A stretch of DNA of 64,000 bases from Cupriavidus oxalaticus (GTDB lineage Bacteria > Pseudomonadota > Gammaproteobacteria > Burkholderiales > Burkholderiaceae). Below, one piece after another: positions 50,616 through 59,519 of the stretch. The DNA lies in contig NZ_CP069812.1 in assembly GCF_016894385.1 (NCBI RefSeq), positions 2,728,001-2,792,000 of the forward strand, written 5' to 3'. Both the position numbers and the translations under genes were made by a program. Position 1 is the stretch's first letter; each line of letters starts with the position of its first letter. A model generated the notes under the pieces. The model was not told the origin of the DNA. It saw only the letters and a list, made by a program, of their open reading frames with translations, and made no database searches.

Positions 50616-51506
50616 ATGGAAAATCGCGTCACCAAGGCCGTCTTCCCGGTCGCGGGCCTGGGCACCCGCTTTCTGCCAGCCACCAAGGCCAGCCCGAAGG
50701 AAATGCTGCCGGTGGTGGACAAGCCGCTGATCCAGTACGCCGTGGAAGAAGCCATGGCCGCCGGCATTACCGAGATGATCTTCGTCACCGGCCGCTCCAA
50801 GCGCGCCATCGAGGACCATTTCGACAAGGCCTTCGAACTGGAAGTCGAGCTGGAAGCCAAGAACAAGCAGGCGCTGCTGGACGTGGTGCGCTCGATCAAG
50901 CCCGCCAACGTGGAGTGCTACTACGTGCGCCAGCCCGAGGCACTGGGCCTGGGCCACGCGGTGCTGTGCGCCGCCAAGCTGGTCGGCGACACCCCGTTCG
51001 CCATCATGCTGGCCGACGACCTGATCGACGGCAACCCGCCGGTGATGAAGCAGATGGTGGATACCTACAACCACTACAACTGCTCGGTGCTGGGCGTCGA
51101 GGAAATCTCGCCGGAACAGAGCCGTTCCTACGGCGTGATCGATGGCCGCGAGTGGGACGAGGGCGTGATCAAGGTGTCGGGCATCGTCGAGAAGCCGGCG
51201 CCGGAAGACGCACCGTCGAACCTGGGCGTGGTCGGCCGCTATATCCTGACGCCGCGCATCTTCGACCACCTGCGCGAACTGAAGCCCGGCGCCGGCGGCG
51301 AGTTCCAGCTGACCGACGCGATCCAGTCGCTGCTGGGCCAGGAGCAGGTACTGGCGTACCGCTACCAGGGCCGCCGCTATGACTGCGGCAGCAAGCTGGG
51401 CTACCTGAAGGCGACCGTGGAGTTTGCGCTGAAGCACCCGGAAGTGGGCGCCGAATTCAGCGCCTACCTGGAGTCGCGCGAGCACCTGACGCGGCCGAAC
51501 AGCTGA
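50616..51506 (+). CDS. galU: UTP-glucose-1-phosphate uridylyltransferase
   Basis: Makes UDP-glucose from UTP and glucose 1-phosphate for envelope polysaccharide synthesis. The 296-residue product starts [20 protein letters not shown], with the nucleotide-binding [20 protein letters not shown], the catalytic region [10 protein letters not shown] and the [14 protein letters not shown] segment. AGAGG lies about ten bases upstream of the ATG at 50616, and the upstream in-frame Met codons are not conserved-looking. It closes with a strong terminator. Confidence 0.95.
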   Translation: MENRVTKAVFPVAGLGTRFLPATKASPKEMLPVVDKPLIQYAVEEAMAAGITEMIFVTGRSKRAIEDHFDKAFELEVELEAKNKQALLDVVRSIKPANVECYYVRQPEALGLGHAVLCAAKLVGDTPFAIMLADDLIDGNPPVMKQMVDTYNHYNCSVLGVEEISPEQSRSYGVIDGREWDEGVIKVSGIVEKPAPEDAPSNLGVVGRYILTPRIFDHLRELKPGAGGEFQLTDAIQSLLGQEQVLAYRYQGRRYDCGSKLGYLKATVEFALKHPEVGAEFSAYLESREHLTRPNS

Positions 51507-51525
51507 GCGTTCGCCTCGCCCTAGA

Positions 51526-51555
51526 GAAAAAAAGCCGCTTTCGAGCGGCTTTTTC
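51526..51555. terminator. Bidirectional terminator after galU
   Basis: AGCCGCT-ttcg-AGCGGCT with A- and T-tracts on both sides, a UUCG tetraloop hairpin. It separates galU from the convergent TusA-like gene. Confidence 0.9.
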
Positions 51556-51561
51556 TTTACC

Positions 51562-51587
51562 GTCGTTCCCGCCTGCGCGGGAATGAC
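51562..51587. repeat. Palindrome GTCGTTCCCGC...GCGGGAATGAC
   Basis: An 11-bp imperfect stem (one mismatch, TCG/TGA) around CTGC. Sequences of this form recur as short intergenic repeats in many proteobacterial genomes; only one copy is in the window, so its status as a repeat is from general knowledge. Confidence 0.4.
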
Positions 51588-51616
51588 ATGAAGGCTTATC
51601 GGAGGTCGACGCAAAT

Positions 51617-51844
51617 TTACCGCCGGCGCATGTAGAACACGAACACCTTGTCGACTTCCGAATGCGACAGCAGCTCGTTGCCGGTCTGCTTGGCAAAGGC
51701 CTGGAAATCGCGCGTCGCACCGGGATCGGTCGCCAGCACTTTCAGCACTTCGCCGCTGGCCATATCGGCCAGCGCCTTCTTGGTGCGCAGGATCGGCAGC
51801 GGGCAATTCAGGCCGCGCGCATCCACTTCTTTCTGGAACTCCAT
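51617..51844 (-). CDS. TusA/SirA-like sulfurtransferase family protein
   Basis: A 75-residue protein with the family motif ARGLNCPLPILRTKKAL, whose Cys14 carries persulfide in TusA relay reactions to tRNA thiolation or molybdenum cofactor. The CPLPI motif and the acidic-hydrophobic C-terminus fit. It is alone and convergent with galU. Exact partner pathway cannot be read. Confidence 0.88.
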   Translation of the reverse strand: MEFQKEVDARGLNCPLPILRTKKALADMASGEVLKVLATDPGATRDFQAFAKQTGNELLSHSEVDKVFVFYMRRR

Positions 51845-51884
51845 TCGTCTCTTCCTTCTGTTTCAGGGGCTATTCGGGTGGCTA

Positions 51885-52469
51885 TCACCAGCGGTATTGT
51901 AGCGAAGCCCCGACCTGGCTGAAGTCATGCGGGCGGCGCGGGTCGGAGATGTCCTCGCCGCTCTGCCGGTCGAAGAAGCGCACCGGATAGCCGCGCGCGG
52001 CCAGCCAGTCGGCCACGGCGAAGCCGGTGCCTGCCGACCACACGCGCACGTCCTCGGGCGCCACCAGCTTGTATTCGGCCAGCTCCTCGGACAACTCGAC
52101 GGTGCCGCTCGCCTTGACGTGATAGGCGATGATCAGCTCGTTCTTGCGCATGAACTCGTAGACGCCGATCAGCGAGACCGACTCGGTGTCGAGGTTGGTC
52201 TCTTCCTTCAGCTCGCGTGCCACGCCCAGCTCGGGCGGCTCGTCGCGCTCCAGGAACCCCGTCACCAGCGCAAACATCTGCTGCGGCCAGGCCGCGTTGC
52301 GCGCCAGCAGCAGCTTGTCCTGGTACTCCACCACCGCGGCCAGCACCGGCAGCGGGTTGTTCCAGTGCACGAAGCCGCATTCATGCTGCACGCAGGCGTG
52401 GCGTTCGCGCCCGGACAACGGCAGCACCTCGAGCGGCGCGCCGCATTGCGGGCAGAATCGGTATTGCAT
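51885..52469 (-). CDS. NUDIX hydrolase with zinc ribbon (NudC-like)
   Basis: A 194-residue protein. An N-terminal zinc ribbon (CPQCG and, 16 residues later, CVQHECG) is followed by a NUDIX box: GFLERDE, seven residues, RELKEET. The combination resembles NudC (NADH pyrophosphatase and mRNA decapping) but lacks its large N-terminal domain and the SQPWPFPxS motif, so the substrate may be another nucleoside diphosphate derivative. GAGGAG lies nine bases before the ATG at 52469; the open frame upstream is not used. Confidence 0.87.
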   Translation of the reverse strand: MQYRFCPQCGAPLEVLPLSGRERHACVQHECGFVHWNNPLPVLAAVVEYQDKLLLARNAAWPQQMFALVTGFLERDEPPELGVARELKEETNLDTESVSLIGVYEFMRKNELIIAYHVKASGTVELSEELAEYKLVAPEDVRVWSAGTGFAVADWLAARGYPVRFFDRQSGEDISDPRRPHDFSQVGASLQYRW

Positions 52470-52542
52470 CTGGGGCTCCTCTAGGGGTCTCGTTATCAGT
52501 ATGATCGCGCTGCCGCGTTCAGGCACCTGTTCGGGCACCCGT

Positions 52543-53574
52543 TCAAGCCGCGCACGCCGCGCGCATGTCGGCGGCGAGCGCCTCCACCGTCTGCGGCTGC
52601 AGGTCCCACGCACACATGAAGCGGCAGCCGCCGGCGCCGATGAAGGTATAGAAGCGCCAGCCCTGCGCGCGCAGTGCCTCGATCGCCGGTAGCGGCAGCT
52701 CGGCGAAGACGGCGTTGGACTGCGTCGGGAACATGATGCGCACGCCGGGGATGTCGGCAATGCGCTGCTGCAGCAGTTGCGCCATCGCGTTGGCATGGCG
52801 CGCGTTGGCGAGCCACACATCGTTCTCGAGCAGGCCCAGCCACGGCGCCGAGATAAACCGCATCTTCGACGCCAGCTGCCCGGCCTGCTTGACGCGGTAG
52901 GCAAAATCCTCGGCTAGGCGGCGGTCGAAGAACACCACCGCCTCGCCCACCGGCAGGCCGTTCTTGGTGCCGCCGAAGCACAGCACGTCGACGCCGGCGC
53001 GCCAGGTGATCTCGGACGGATGCACGCCCAGCGACGCCACCGCATTGGCAAAGCGCGCGCCGTCCATATGCACGCGCAGCTGCCGGCGCTTGGCGATGGC
53101 CGCGATCGCGCGCACCTCGTCCACGCTGTACACCGTGCCGACTTCGGTCGACTGCGTCAGCGACACCACCTTGGGCTTGGGGTAGTGGATATCCGAGCGG
53201 CGCGTCACCAGCGCCTCGATCGCATCGGGCGTGAGCTTGCCGTTCTCGCCGGGCGCGGTCAGCAGCTTGGAGCCGTTGGAGAAGAACTCCGGGCCGCCGC
53301 ACTCGTCGGTCTCGATATGCGCCAGCTCGTGGCAGATCACCGAGTGGTACGACTGGCACAGCGCCGACAGCGCCAGCGAGTTGGCCGCCGTGCCGTTGAA
53401 CACGAAGAAGACTTCGCAATCGGTCTGGAACAGGTCGCGGATGCGGTCGCAGACCTTCTGCGTCCAACTGTCGTCGCCATAGGCCTGCTCGTGGCCGCTG
53501 GCGTTGGCTTCCAGGAAGTACTTGAGCGATTCCGGGCAGAAGCCGGCGTAATTGTCGGAGGCGAAGTGCTGCAT
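52543..53574 (-). CDS. ltaE: Low-specificity L-threonine aldolase
   Basis: A PLP enzyme of 343 residues that cleaves L-threonine and L-allo-threonine to glycine and acetaldehyde. The lysine that binds PLP is in CFGGTKNGLP, with the upstream HMDGARFANAV carrying the Asp and Arg that hold the cofactor, and FNGTAANSLAL near residue 60. The start MQHFASDNYAGFCPESL is family-typical. Confidence 0.93.
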   Translation of the reverse strand: MQHFASDNYAGFCPESLKYFLEANASGHEQAYGDDSWTQKVCDRIRDLFQTDCEVFFVFNGTAANSLALSALCQSYHSVICHELAHIETDECGGPEFFSNGSKLLTAPGENGKLTPDAIEALVTRRSDIHYPKPKVVSLTQSTEVGTVYSVDEVRAIAAIAKRRQLRVHMDGARFANAVASLGVHPSEITWRAGVDVLCFGGTKNGLPVGEAVVFFDRRLAEDFAYRVKQAGQLASKMRFISAPWLGLLENDVWLANARHANAMAQLLQQRIADIPGVRIMFPTQSNAVFAELPLPAIEALRAQGWRFYTFIGAGGCRFMCAWDLQPQTVEALAADMRAACAA

Positions 53575-53596
53575 GGTGTTCAGGCCGTTCAGTGCC

Positions 53597-53785
53597 TTAC
53601 TTCTTGTCGGCCCAAAGCTCGCCGCCGGTGGCCCAGTTCTCGCGCTTGACGTCGGTGATGATGATGTCGACGGCCGAGGCCGAGCAGCCCAGCGTCTCGC
53701 AGGTGACGCGGGTCACTTCCTCGACGAACTTGCGCTTCTGCTCGATGGTACGGCCTTCAAACATTTCGACGTGGAAAGTCGGCAT
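53597..53785 (-). CDS. 4-oxalocrotonate tautomerase family protein
   Basis: A 62-residue protein MPTFHVEMFEGRTIEQKRKF. After Met removal, Pro1 is the catalytic base of the tautomerase superfamily. Arg at position 11 is in the EGRT region. The sequence fits the 4-OT subgroup, usually hexameric. No meta-cleavage genes lie nearby, so the physiological substrate is unknown. It lies 22 bases before the ltaE start on the same strand. Confidence 0.9.
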   Translation of the reverse strand: MPTFHVEMFEGRTIEQKRKFVEEVTRVTCETLGCSASAVDIIITDVKRENWATGGELWADKK

Positions 53786-53838
53786 GCAATGCTCCTTGTG
53801 ATGATTGGTGTTCTGGAAATTCGCTGGGGACGTGAAGA

Positions 53839-54615
53839 TCAGTCCCGGTAGGAAGGATCGATTCTATCGAGTTTGCGCAGCAGCGCGGGCCACTCCATCA
53901 CGCCCTCGATGGCGCCGTTGTCGAACAGCTGGCCGGATGTCTTGTGCGCGACCGCCTCATCCGGCTGCACCAGGGCGCCGCCCGCCTGCGCGGCGATCTG
54001 GATCTCGCAGGCCTTGATCAGCGTCGCCATCAGCACGTAGGCCTCGGCCACGGTGCGGCCCACGGTCAGCGTGCCGTGGTTGCGCAACAGCATGGCCGGA
54101 TGCTCGCCGAGCGATGCGGTCAGGCGTTCGCCCTCGGCAGGCGTGAAGGCCAGGCCCTCGTAGTCGTGATAGGCCATGCGGCCGTAAAAGCGCATCGCAT
54201 GCTGCGACAGCGGCAGCAGGCCGGCGGCCTGCGCCGACACCGCGATGCCGGCGGTGTTATGCAGGTGCATCACGCACATCGCGTCGGGCCGGGCCGCGTG
54301 CACGGCGGCGTGCAGCGCGAAGCCGGTGACGTTGACCGGGTGCACCGTTTCGCCGACCACCTCGCCGCGGCTGTTGATCTTGACCAGGTCGCCGGCGCGG
54401 ATCTCGTCGAAGGCAAAGCCGAACGGGTTGATCAGGAAATGGTCGGGCTCACCGGGCACGGTGGCCGAGATATGGGTGTAGATCAGGTCATCCCAGCCCG
54501 CGCGTGCGGCCAGCCGGTAGGCGGCGGCAAGGTCGACGCGCACGCACTGCTCTGCGGCGGAGACAGGCTGCGGGGAGGCGCCCGCGGCACGCGCGGGCTG
54601 CAAGGCAAAAGACAT
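53839..54615 (-). CDS. Class II aldolase/adducin family protein
   Basis: A 258-residue zinc-dependent aldolase-fold protein. The metal-binding motif is HLHNTAG (VMHLHNTAG near 118-126), with a further His in LLRNHGTLTVG. Closest in form are proteins annotated as class II aldolase, of which L-fuculose-phosphate aldolase and L-ribulose-phosphate epimerase are members; the missing sugar catabolic genes nearby leave the substrate open. The same strand holds a YbfB-type transporter just upstream. Confidence 0.85.
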   Translation of the reverse strand: MSFALQPARAAGASPQPVSAAEQCVRVDLAAAYRLAARAGWDDLIYTHISATVPGEPDHFLINPFGFAFDEIRAGDLVKINSRGEVVGETVHPVNVTGFALHAAVHAARPDAMCVMHLHNTAGIAVSAQAAGLLPLSQHAMRFYGRMAYHDYEGLAFTPAEGERLTASLGEHPAMLLRNHGTLTVGRTVAEAYVLMATLIKACEIQIAAQAGGALVQPDEAVAHKTSGQLFDNGAIEGVMEWPALLRKLDRIDPSYRD

Positions 54616-54755
54616 GGGGCTCGCTCCTGCGCCGCCCGGTCTCGCGTGCCGGGGTCGGCCCCGGCCTTCTGTGCTGCGCCACGGGGCTGCGGCGCACGCG
54701 CGGCAGCCGCGATGCGTGGCGCGTCAGGCGGCAAAGGCGATACTGTAGCGCACCT

Positions 54756-56060
54756 TCACGATCCGCTCCGCGCGGGCGCCAGCGGCCAGGCGCGGCGCAT
54801 CCATGCGAACACCAGCGCGCCCGCCAGCAGCGCCGCCGCCGCGCACGCCAGCGAACTGGCGAAGCCGCCGGTACGCGCCACGAGCGCGGTCGCCAGCGGC
54901 GGGCCGGCGATCTGGCCGAGGCCGTACGACGCGGTCATCAGCCCCATCAGTCGCGGCGCGTGCGGGCCCCACAGGCGCCGGGCCTCGCGCATGGCGAAGG
55001 CCACCAGCGCGGTGAATGGCAGGCCGGCCAGCAGGCTGCTGAGCGCAAAGCCCGCCACCGTCGGCCACAGCACCGCGATCGCCACCCCCAGCGCCTGCAT
55101 GCCGTAGGAGAGCGTCAGCAGCTTGCGGCTGTCATGGGCCATGCTCACCCGCGTCGCCAGCAAGGCGCCGAGCGCCACGCCGGCGCCGAAGATCGGCCAG
55201 AACAGGTCGGCCCAGACCGTGCCCGGCAGCGCCTCGCGCGCAATCACCGGCAGGAACGTGGCGGTGATGATGTAGCCGAAGCCGGCCAGGCCGTAGGCCA
55301 GCGTCAGGGCCCAGGTCTGGGCGTCGAGCCGCGCGGCGGCACCGGCTGGCGCCGCGGCGCCAGCCGGTGCCTGGCCGGCGCCAGCGGCGACCGGCGTGGC
55401 CACGAAAATGCGCCACACCAGGGCCACCAGCACCGCGGCCAGCACCGTGAAGGCCAGCCAGCCATGGTCGGCATGCCAGCCCGCGCCAACCATGCCGGAG
55501 GCGCCGAGGCCCGTGGCGACGATGCCCAGCCCCGGCCCGCAGAAGATCAGCCCGCCCAGTTCCGGCTTGCCCAGTTCAGCCAGCCGTTGCAGGCACCAGC
55601 CGGCGGTATAGACCAGCACCACCGCGCTGGCCACGCCGGCGGCGAAGCGCCACAGCGACCACGCCGGCATGCCGCCCGGCAGCGCCATGCCCAGCGTCAG
55701 CAGCACTGTCGCCACCAGCCCCCAGCGCACCATGCGCAGGGCGTCGGGGCGGATAACCATGCACAGCGCGGCGCCAAGAAAGTAGCCGATGTAGTTGACC
55801 GTCGCCAGCCAGCCGCCCTGGTGCAGGTCGACGATGCCGTCGTGCAGCATCATCGGCAGCAAAGGCGTAAAGGCGAAGCGGCCGATTCCCATCACCACCG
55901 CCAGCGACACCAGGCCGGCCACCGCCACCGCCACCGGGCCGGCATGACGAATGCCGGGCTGCTCGGCTTGCATCGGGCTGGCAGCGCCGGCGGCGGCCTG
56001 GTCGGGGTCAAGGCTGTGGAGCTTGGACATTGGCTCTGGCTGTAGAGGCAGCGGTTGCAT
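54756..56060 (-). CDS. YbfB/YjiJ family MFS transporter
   Basis: A 434-residue MFS protein with twelve hydrophobic segments. The N-terminal GIGRFAFTPLLPMMLHDGI motif and LATVNYIGYFLGA define the YbfB/YjiJ subgroup. A hydrophilic Ala/Gly-rich loop (about residues 225-255) separates the two halves. It may start at 56060 or at the next Met ten codons later. Substrate is not known. It is divergent from a LysR gene that probably regulates it. Confidence 0.87.
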   Translation of the reverse strand: MQPLPLQPEPMSKLHSLDPDQAAAGAASPMQAEQPGIRHAGPVAVAVAGLVSLAVVMGIGRFAFTPLLPMMLHDGIVDLHQGGWLATVNYIGYFLGAALCMVIRPDALRMVRWGLVATVLLTLGMALPGGMPAWSLWRFAAGVASAVVLVYTAGWCLQRLAELGKPELGGLIFCGPGLGIVATGLGASGMVGAGWHADHGWLAFTVLAAVLVALVWRIFVATPVAAGAGQAPAGAAAPAGAAARLDAQTWALTLAYGLAGFGYIITATFLPVIAREALPGTVWADLFWPIFGAGVALGALLATRVSMAHDSRKLLTLSYGMQALGVAIAVLWPTVAGFALSSLLAGLPFTALVAFAMREARRLWGPHAPRLMGLMTASYGLGQIAGPPLATALVARTGGFASSLACAAAALLAGALVFAWMRRAWPLAPARSGS

Positions 56061-56113
56061 GGCAATCCCTGTATGCTACGCTGGGCAAACCATCCCTAAA
56101 AATGAATTATAAA

Positions 56114-56126
56114 GATGCAATGCATC
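56114..56126. promoter_or_regulatory. Candidate LysR operator
   Basis: GATGCAATGCATC is an exact 6-bp palindrome with a single central base, in the gap between the MFS gene and the divergent LysR gene. It lies 54 bases from the MFS start and 48 from the LysR start. Confidence 0.35.
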
Positions 56127-56173
56127 CCTGATAGAGATGGATGTCCTCGGATCACGTTCCGGAGCCCATAGCC

Positions 56174-57070
56174 ATGGACCTGGCCGCACTTGAGATCTTC
56201 CGTGCCGTCGTCGAAGCCGGCGGCATCACCCGCGCGGCAGAGCGGCTGCACCGCGTGCAATCCAATGTCACCACGCGCATCCGCCAGCTGGAGCAGTCGC
56301 TCGGTGTCGAATTGTTCGTGCGTGACGGCCGGCGCATGGTGCTGACGCCGGCGGGACAGACCCTGTTCGACTACGCCTGCCGCATCCTGCAGCTGACCGA
56401 GGAAGCGCGCCAGGCGGTGCAGCCGGCACGTCCGAGCGGCCGCCTGCGCATCGCCTCGATGGAGAGCACCGCCGCCAGCCGGTTGCCCAATGTGCTGGCC
56501 GCGTACCACCAGGCGTGGCCCGAGGTGCAACTGGAGCTGGTGACGCTGCCGACCCGGCAAGCGCTCGATGCACTGGCGCGCTTCGAGGTCGATTGCGCCT
56601 TTGTCGCCGAGCCGCTATCCGAGCCGGGACTGGAAGCCATTCCGGCCTTCGAGGAAGAGCTGGTGGTGATCGCGCGGGCGGGTCATCGCCCGATCCACGC
56701 CTCCTCCGACCTGGAAGTGCCGACGCTGCTGGCGTTCGAGCCCGGCTGCAACTACCGCGCGCGGGTCGAGGCCTGGTATGCCGGCGGCGACACCGCGCCG
56801 CCGCCGCGTGTGCTGGAACTGGGCTCCTACCATGCCATCGTCGCCTGCGCGGCGGCCGGCATCGGCGCCGCGATCGTGCCGCGCTCGGTGCTGGGCCTGT
56901 ACCGCGACCTGCCCGCGATCAGCCAGCACGGCCTCGGCGCCGCCGGCCGCGTGCGCACCCTGCTGGCCTGGCACCCGGCCATGGCGAGCGCGGCCCTGCA
57001 TGCGCTGGCAGACGCCCTGGGTACGCAGGCGCCCGGCCCCGCCGGCAAGCCGGAACTGGCAGCCGCCTGA
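56174..57070 (+). CDS. LysR family transcriptional regulator
   Basis: A 298-residue LTTR: HTH in residues 1-60 (LAALEIFRAVVEAGGITRAA, then SNVTTRIRQLEQSLG) and a substrate-binding domain after about residue 88. The start at 56174 has GGAG nine bases upstream; an in-frame Met 11 codons earlier is possible. Divergent to the YbfB-type transporter, suggesting that it controls that gene. The C-terminus reads into a few Ala-rich residues. Confidence 0.9.
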   Translation: MDLAALEIFRAVVEAGGITRAAERLHRVQSNVTTRIRQLEQSLGVELFVRDGRRMVLTPAGQTLFDYACRILQLTEEARQAVQPARPSGRLRIASMESTAASRLPNVLAAYHQAWPEVQLELVTLPTRQALDALARFEVDCAFVAEPLSEPGLEAIPAFEEELVVIARAGHRPIHASSDLEVPTLLAFEPGCNYRARVEAWYAGGDTAPPPRVLELGSYHAIVACAAAGIGAAIVPRSVLGLYRDLPAISQHGLGAAGRVRTLLAWHPAMASAALHALADALGTQAPGPAGKPELAAA

Positions 57071-57171
57071 ATGGCCGGACACCGGGCGCGGCGACCATCC
57101 CGTGCAAGATGTGGCCGGTGGTCTACACTGGAAATGGCACCACCACCGCACCCTGTGTGCCCGCCCACGTG

Positions 57172-58692
57172 ATGAAACCTGCCACCGTGCCCCCGCGGGC
57201 CCTTCGGCGTCTGCCTCACTGGCTGCTGGCCGGCCTGGCCCTGGCGTGCTGCCTTGCCGGGCTGGCCGGCCTCCTCGCCAGCGCCGTCGCCGTGCCGCCC
57301 GCCCGCGCCGCGCCACCGTCCGGGGCGTCCGCCCCGGCTGCGGGCGCCGTCGCGCCGGTCTACGCGATCCCGCTCAAGGGCGCGGTCGGCCCGGCCAGCG
57401 CCAGCTTCGTGCTGCGCAGCATGGCGCGCGCCCGCGACGCGGGCGCCCAGCTGGTGGTGCTGGAGATGGACACGCCGGGCGGGCTGGATGCGTCCATGCG
57501 CGAGATCATCCAGGCGATCCTGGCCTCGCCGGTGCCGGTCGCCACCTACGTCTATCCGGGCGGCGCGCGCGCCGCCAGCGCCGGCACCTACATCCTCTAT
57601 GCCAGCCATGTCGCGGCGATGGCGCCCGGCACCAACCTGGGCGCGGCCAGCCCCGTGCAGATCGGCATTGGCGGCCCGCAGCGCCCCGACGCCGTGCCCG
57701 GCGCAAACCCGGCATCGGCCCCCGCCAGCGAGCCCTCCACCGCCGACACCATGGCCCGCAAGCAGATGCACGACGCCTCCGCCTATATCCGCGGCCTGGC
57801 GCAACTGCGCGGGCGCAACGCCGAGTGGGCCGAGCGCGCGGTGCGCGAGGCGGTCAGCCTGTCCGCCGACGAGGCCCTGGCGCAGCGCGTGATCGATGTG
57901 GTCGCGTCCGACCTGCCCGCGCTGCTGCGCCAGATCGACGGCCGCCAGCTCACCGCCGGCGGCAAGGCCAGCGTGCTGCACACCCGCGATGCGACGGTGG
58001 TCGACATGGAACCGGACTGGCGCAGCCGCTTCCTGGCGGTGATCACCGAACCCAGCGTGGCGCTGATGCTGCTGATGATCGGCATCTACGGGCTGATCTT
58101 CGAGTTCTCCACGCCGGGCATGATCGTCCCCGGCGTCGCCGGCGCGATCTGCCTGCTGCTGGCGCTGTTCGCGCTGCATATGCTGCCGGTCAGCTACGCC
58201 GGCCTGGCGCTGGTGGCGCTGGGCATTGCCTGCATGGTGGCGGAGCTGTTCCTGCCGAGCTTCGGCGCGCTGGGCCTGGGCGGCATCATCGCCTTCGCCT
58301 TCGGCGCGGTGATGCTGATCGACACCGACGTGCCGGGCTTCGGCGTGCCGCTGCCGATGGTGGCGATGCTGTCGGCCATGTCGGCGGCATTGCTGCTGGG
58401 CATGTCGGCCATGCTGATGCGCTCGCGCAAGCGGCCGGTGGTCAGCGGCGCCGACACGCTGATCGGCAGCCGCGGCGAGCTGCTGGAAGACCTGCGCGAC
58501 GAGGGCTGGGCCACGGTGCGCGGCGAGAACTGGCGCGTGCGCAGTGCCAGCCCCATGGCGCGCGGCACACCGGTGGTGGTCACCGCACGGCATGGCCTGA
58601 TCCTTGACGTGATCGCCGCCGGCAACGCGCCGGGCGCTCCGGCTCCACCCCGACCGACCCAACCCCAACCGACCCCAGACAAGGGAGCCTGA
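57172..58692 (+). CDS. NfeD-type membrane serine protease (ClpP-class)
   Basis: A 506-residue membrane protein. A signal or anchor segment is at about 15-40. The ClpP/SppA-like domain follows ([32 protein letters not shown]), with AASAGTY supplying the Ser nucleophile. The second half has four or five hydrophobic helices and a C-terminal OB-fold (NfeD domain, [19 protein letters not shown]). Such STOPP-type proteases work on slipins: here the slipin gene starts three bases after the stop. The ATG at 57172 is the likely start, though an in-frame ATG at 57109 is possible. Confidence 0.88.
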   Translation: MKPATVPPRALRRLPHWLLAGLALACCLAGLAGLLASAVAVPPARAAPPSGASAPAAGAVAPVYAIPLKGAVGPASASFVLRSMARARDAGAQLVVLEMDTPGGLDASMREIIQAILASPVPVATYVYPGGARAASAGTYILYASHVAAMAPGTNLGAASPVQIGIGGPQRPDAVPGANPASAPASEPSTADTMARKQMHDASAYIRGLAQLRGRNAEWAERAVREAVSLSADEALAQRVIDVVASDLPALLRQIDGRQLTAGGKASVLHTRDATVVDMEPDWRSRFLAVITEPSVALMLLMIGIYGLIFEFSTPGMIVPGVAGAICLLLALFALHMLPVSYAGLALVALGIACMVAELFLPSFGALGLGGIIAFAFGAVMLIDTDVPGFGVPLPMVAMLSAMSAALLLGMSAMLMRSRKRPVVSGADTLIGSRGELLEDLRDEGWATVRGENWRVRSASPMARGTPVVVTARHGLILDVIAAGNAPGAPAPPRPTQPQPTPDKGA

Positions 58693-58694
58693 CC

Positions 58695-59459
58695 ATGGCC
58701 TTCGGATTCAGCTTCGGCGGTTTGATCTTCCTGTTGGCGCTGCTCATCATCGCGGCGTTCCGGGTGCTGCGCGAGTACGAGCGCGGCGTGGTCTTCATGC
58801 TCGGCCGCTTCTGGAAGGTCAAGGGCCCGGGGCTGGTGCTGGTCATCCCGGCGGTGCAGCAAATGGTGCGGGTGGACCTGCGCACGATCGTCATGGATGT
58901 GCCGTCACAGGACGTCATTTCACGCGACAACGTCTCGGTGCAGGTCAATGCCGTGGTGTACTTCCGCGTGGTGGATCCGGAGCGCGCCATCATCCAGGTC
59001 GCGAACTTCCTCGACGCCACCAGCCAGCTTGCGCAGACCACGCTGCGCTCGGTCCTGGGCAAGCACGAACTGGATGAAATGCTCGCCGAGCGCGAGAAGC
59101 TCAATCTCGACATCCAGCAAGCGCTGGACGCGCAGACGGACGCCTGGGGCATCAAGGTATCGAACGTCGAGATCAAGCATGTCGACCTGAACGAAACCAT
59201 GGTCCGGGCCATCGCGCGGCAGGCGGAAGCCGAACGCGAGCGGCGCGCCAAGGTGATCCATGCCGAAGGCGAGCTGCAGGCTTCCGAGAAGCTGCTGGAA
59301 GCGGCGCAGATGCTGGCGCGGCAGCCGCAGGCGATGCAGCTGCGCTATATGCAGACGCTGACGCAGATCGCCGGGGACAAGAGTTCGACGATTGTGTTTC
59401 CGTTGCCGATGGATTTGCTGACGACGCTGCGGAATGCTACGGGGAACGCCGAGAAGTAG
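58695..59459 (+). CDS. Slipin (SPFH/band 7 membrane protein)
   Basis: A 254-residue protein. One membrane segment (about 7-25) precedes the SPFH domain: [56 protein letters not shown]. Then comes a C-terminal coiled coil rich in Ala, Glu and Arg ([20 protein letters not shown]). Slipins oligomerise and organise membrane microdomains. Partner of the upstream NfeD-type protease in a two-gene operon. Confidence 0.92.
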   Translation: MAFGFSFGGLIFLLALLIIAAFRVLREYERGVVFMLGRFWKVKGPGLVLVIPAVQQMVRVDLRTIVMDVPSQDVISRDNVSVQVNAVVYFRVVDPERAIIQVANFLDATSQLAQTTLRSVLGKHELDEMLAEREKLNLDIQQALDAQTDAWGIKVSNVEIKHVDLNETMVRAIARQAEAERERRAKVIHAEGELQASEKLLEAAQMLARQPQAMQLRYMQTLTQIAGDKSSTIVFPLPMDLLTTLRNATGNAEK

Positions 59460-59466
59460 AAAATCA

Positions 59467-59491
59467 GAAGGGGCGCCAGTGGCGCCCCTTC
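59467..59491. terminator. Terminator between slipin and alaS
   Basis: GAAGGGGCGCC-agt-GGCGCCCCTTC: an 11-bp hairpin lying between convergent genes, eight bases after the slipin stop. Confidence 0.75.
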
Positions 59492-59519
59492 TTCATCGGC
59501 TTGCGGTACGGTCAAGCCA

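Noticed and set aside
53839..54615. Calling the class II aldolase L-fuculose-phosphate aldolase
   Set aside because: No fucose or other sugar catabolic genes adjoin it and the HLH motif is shared by the whole family.
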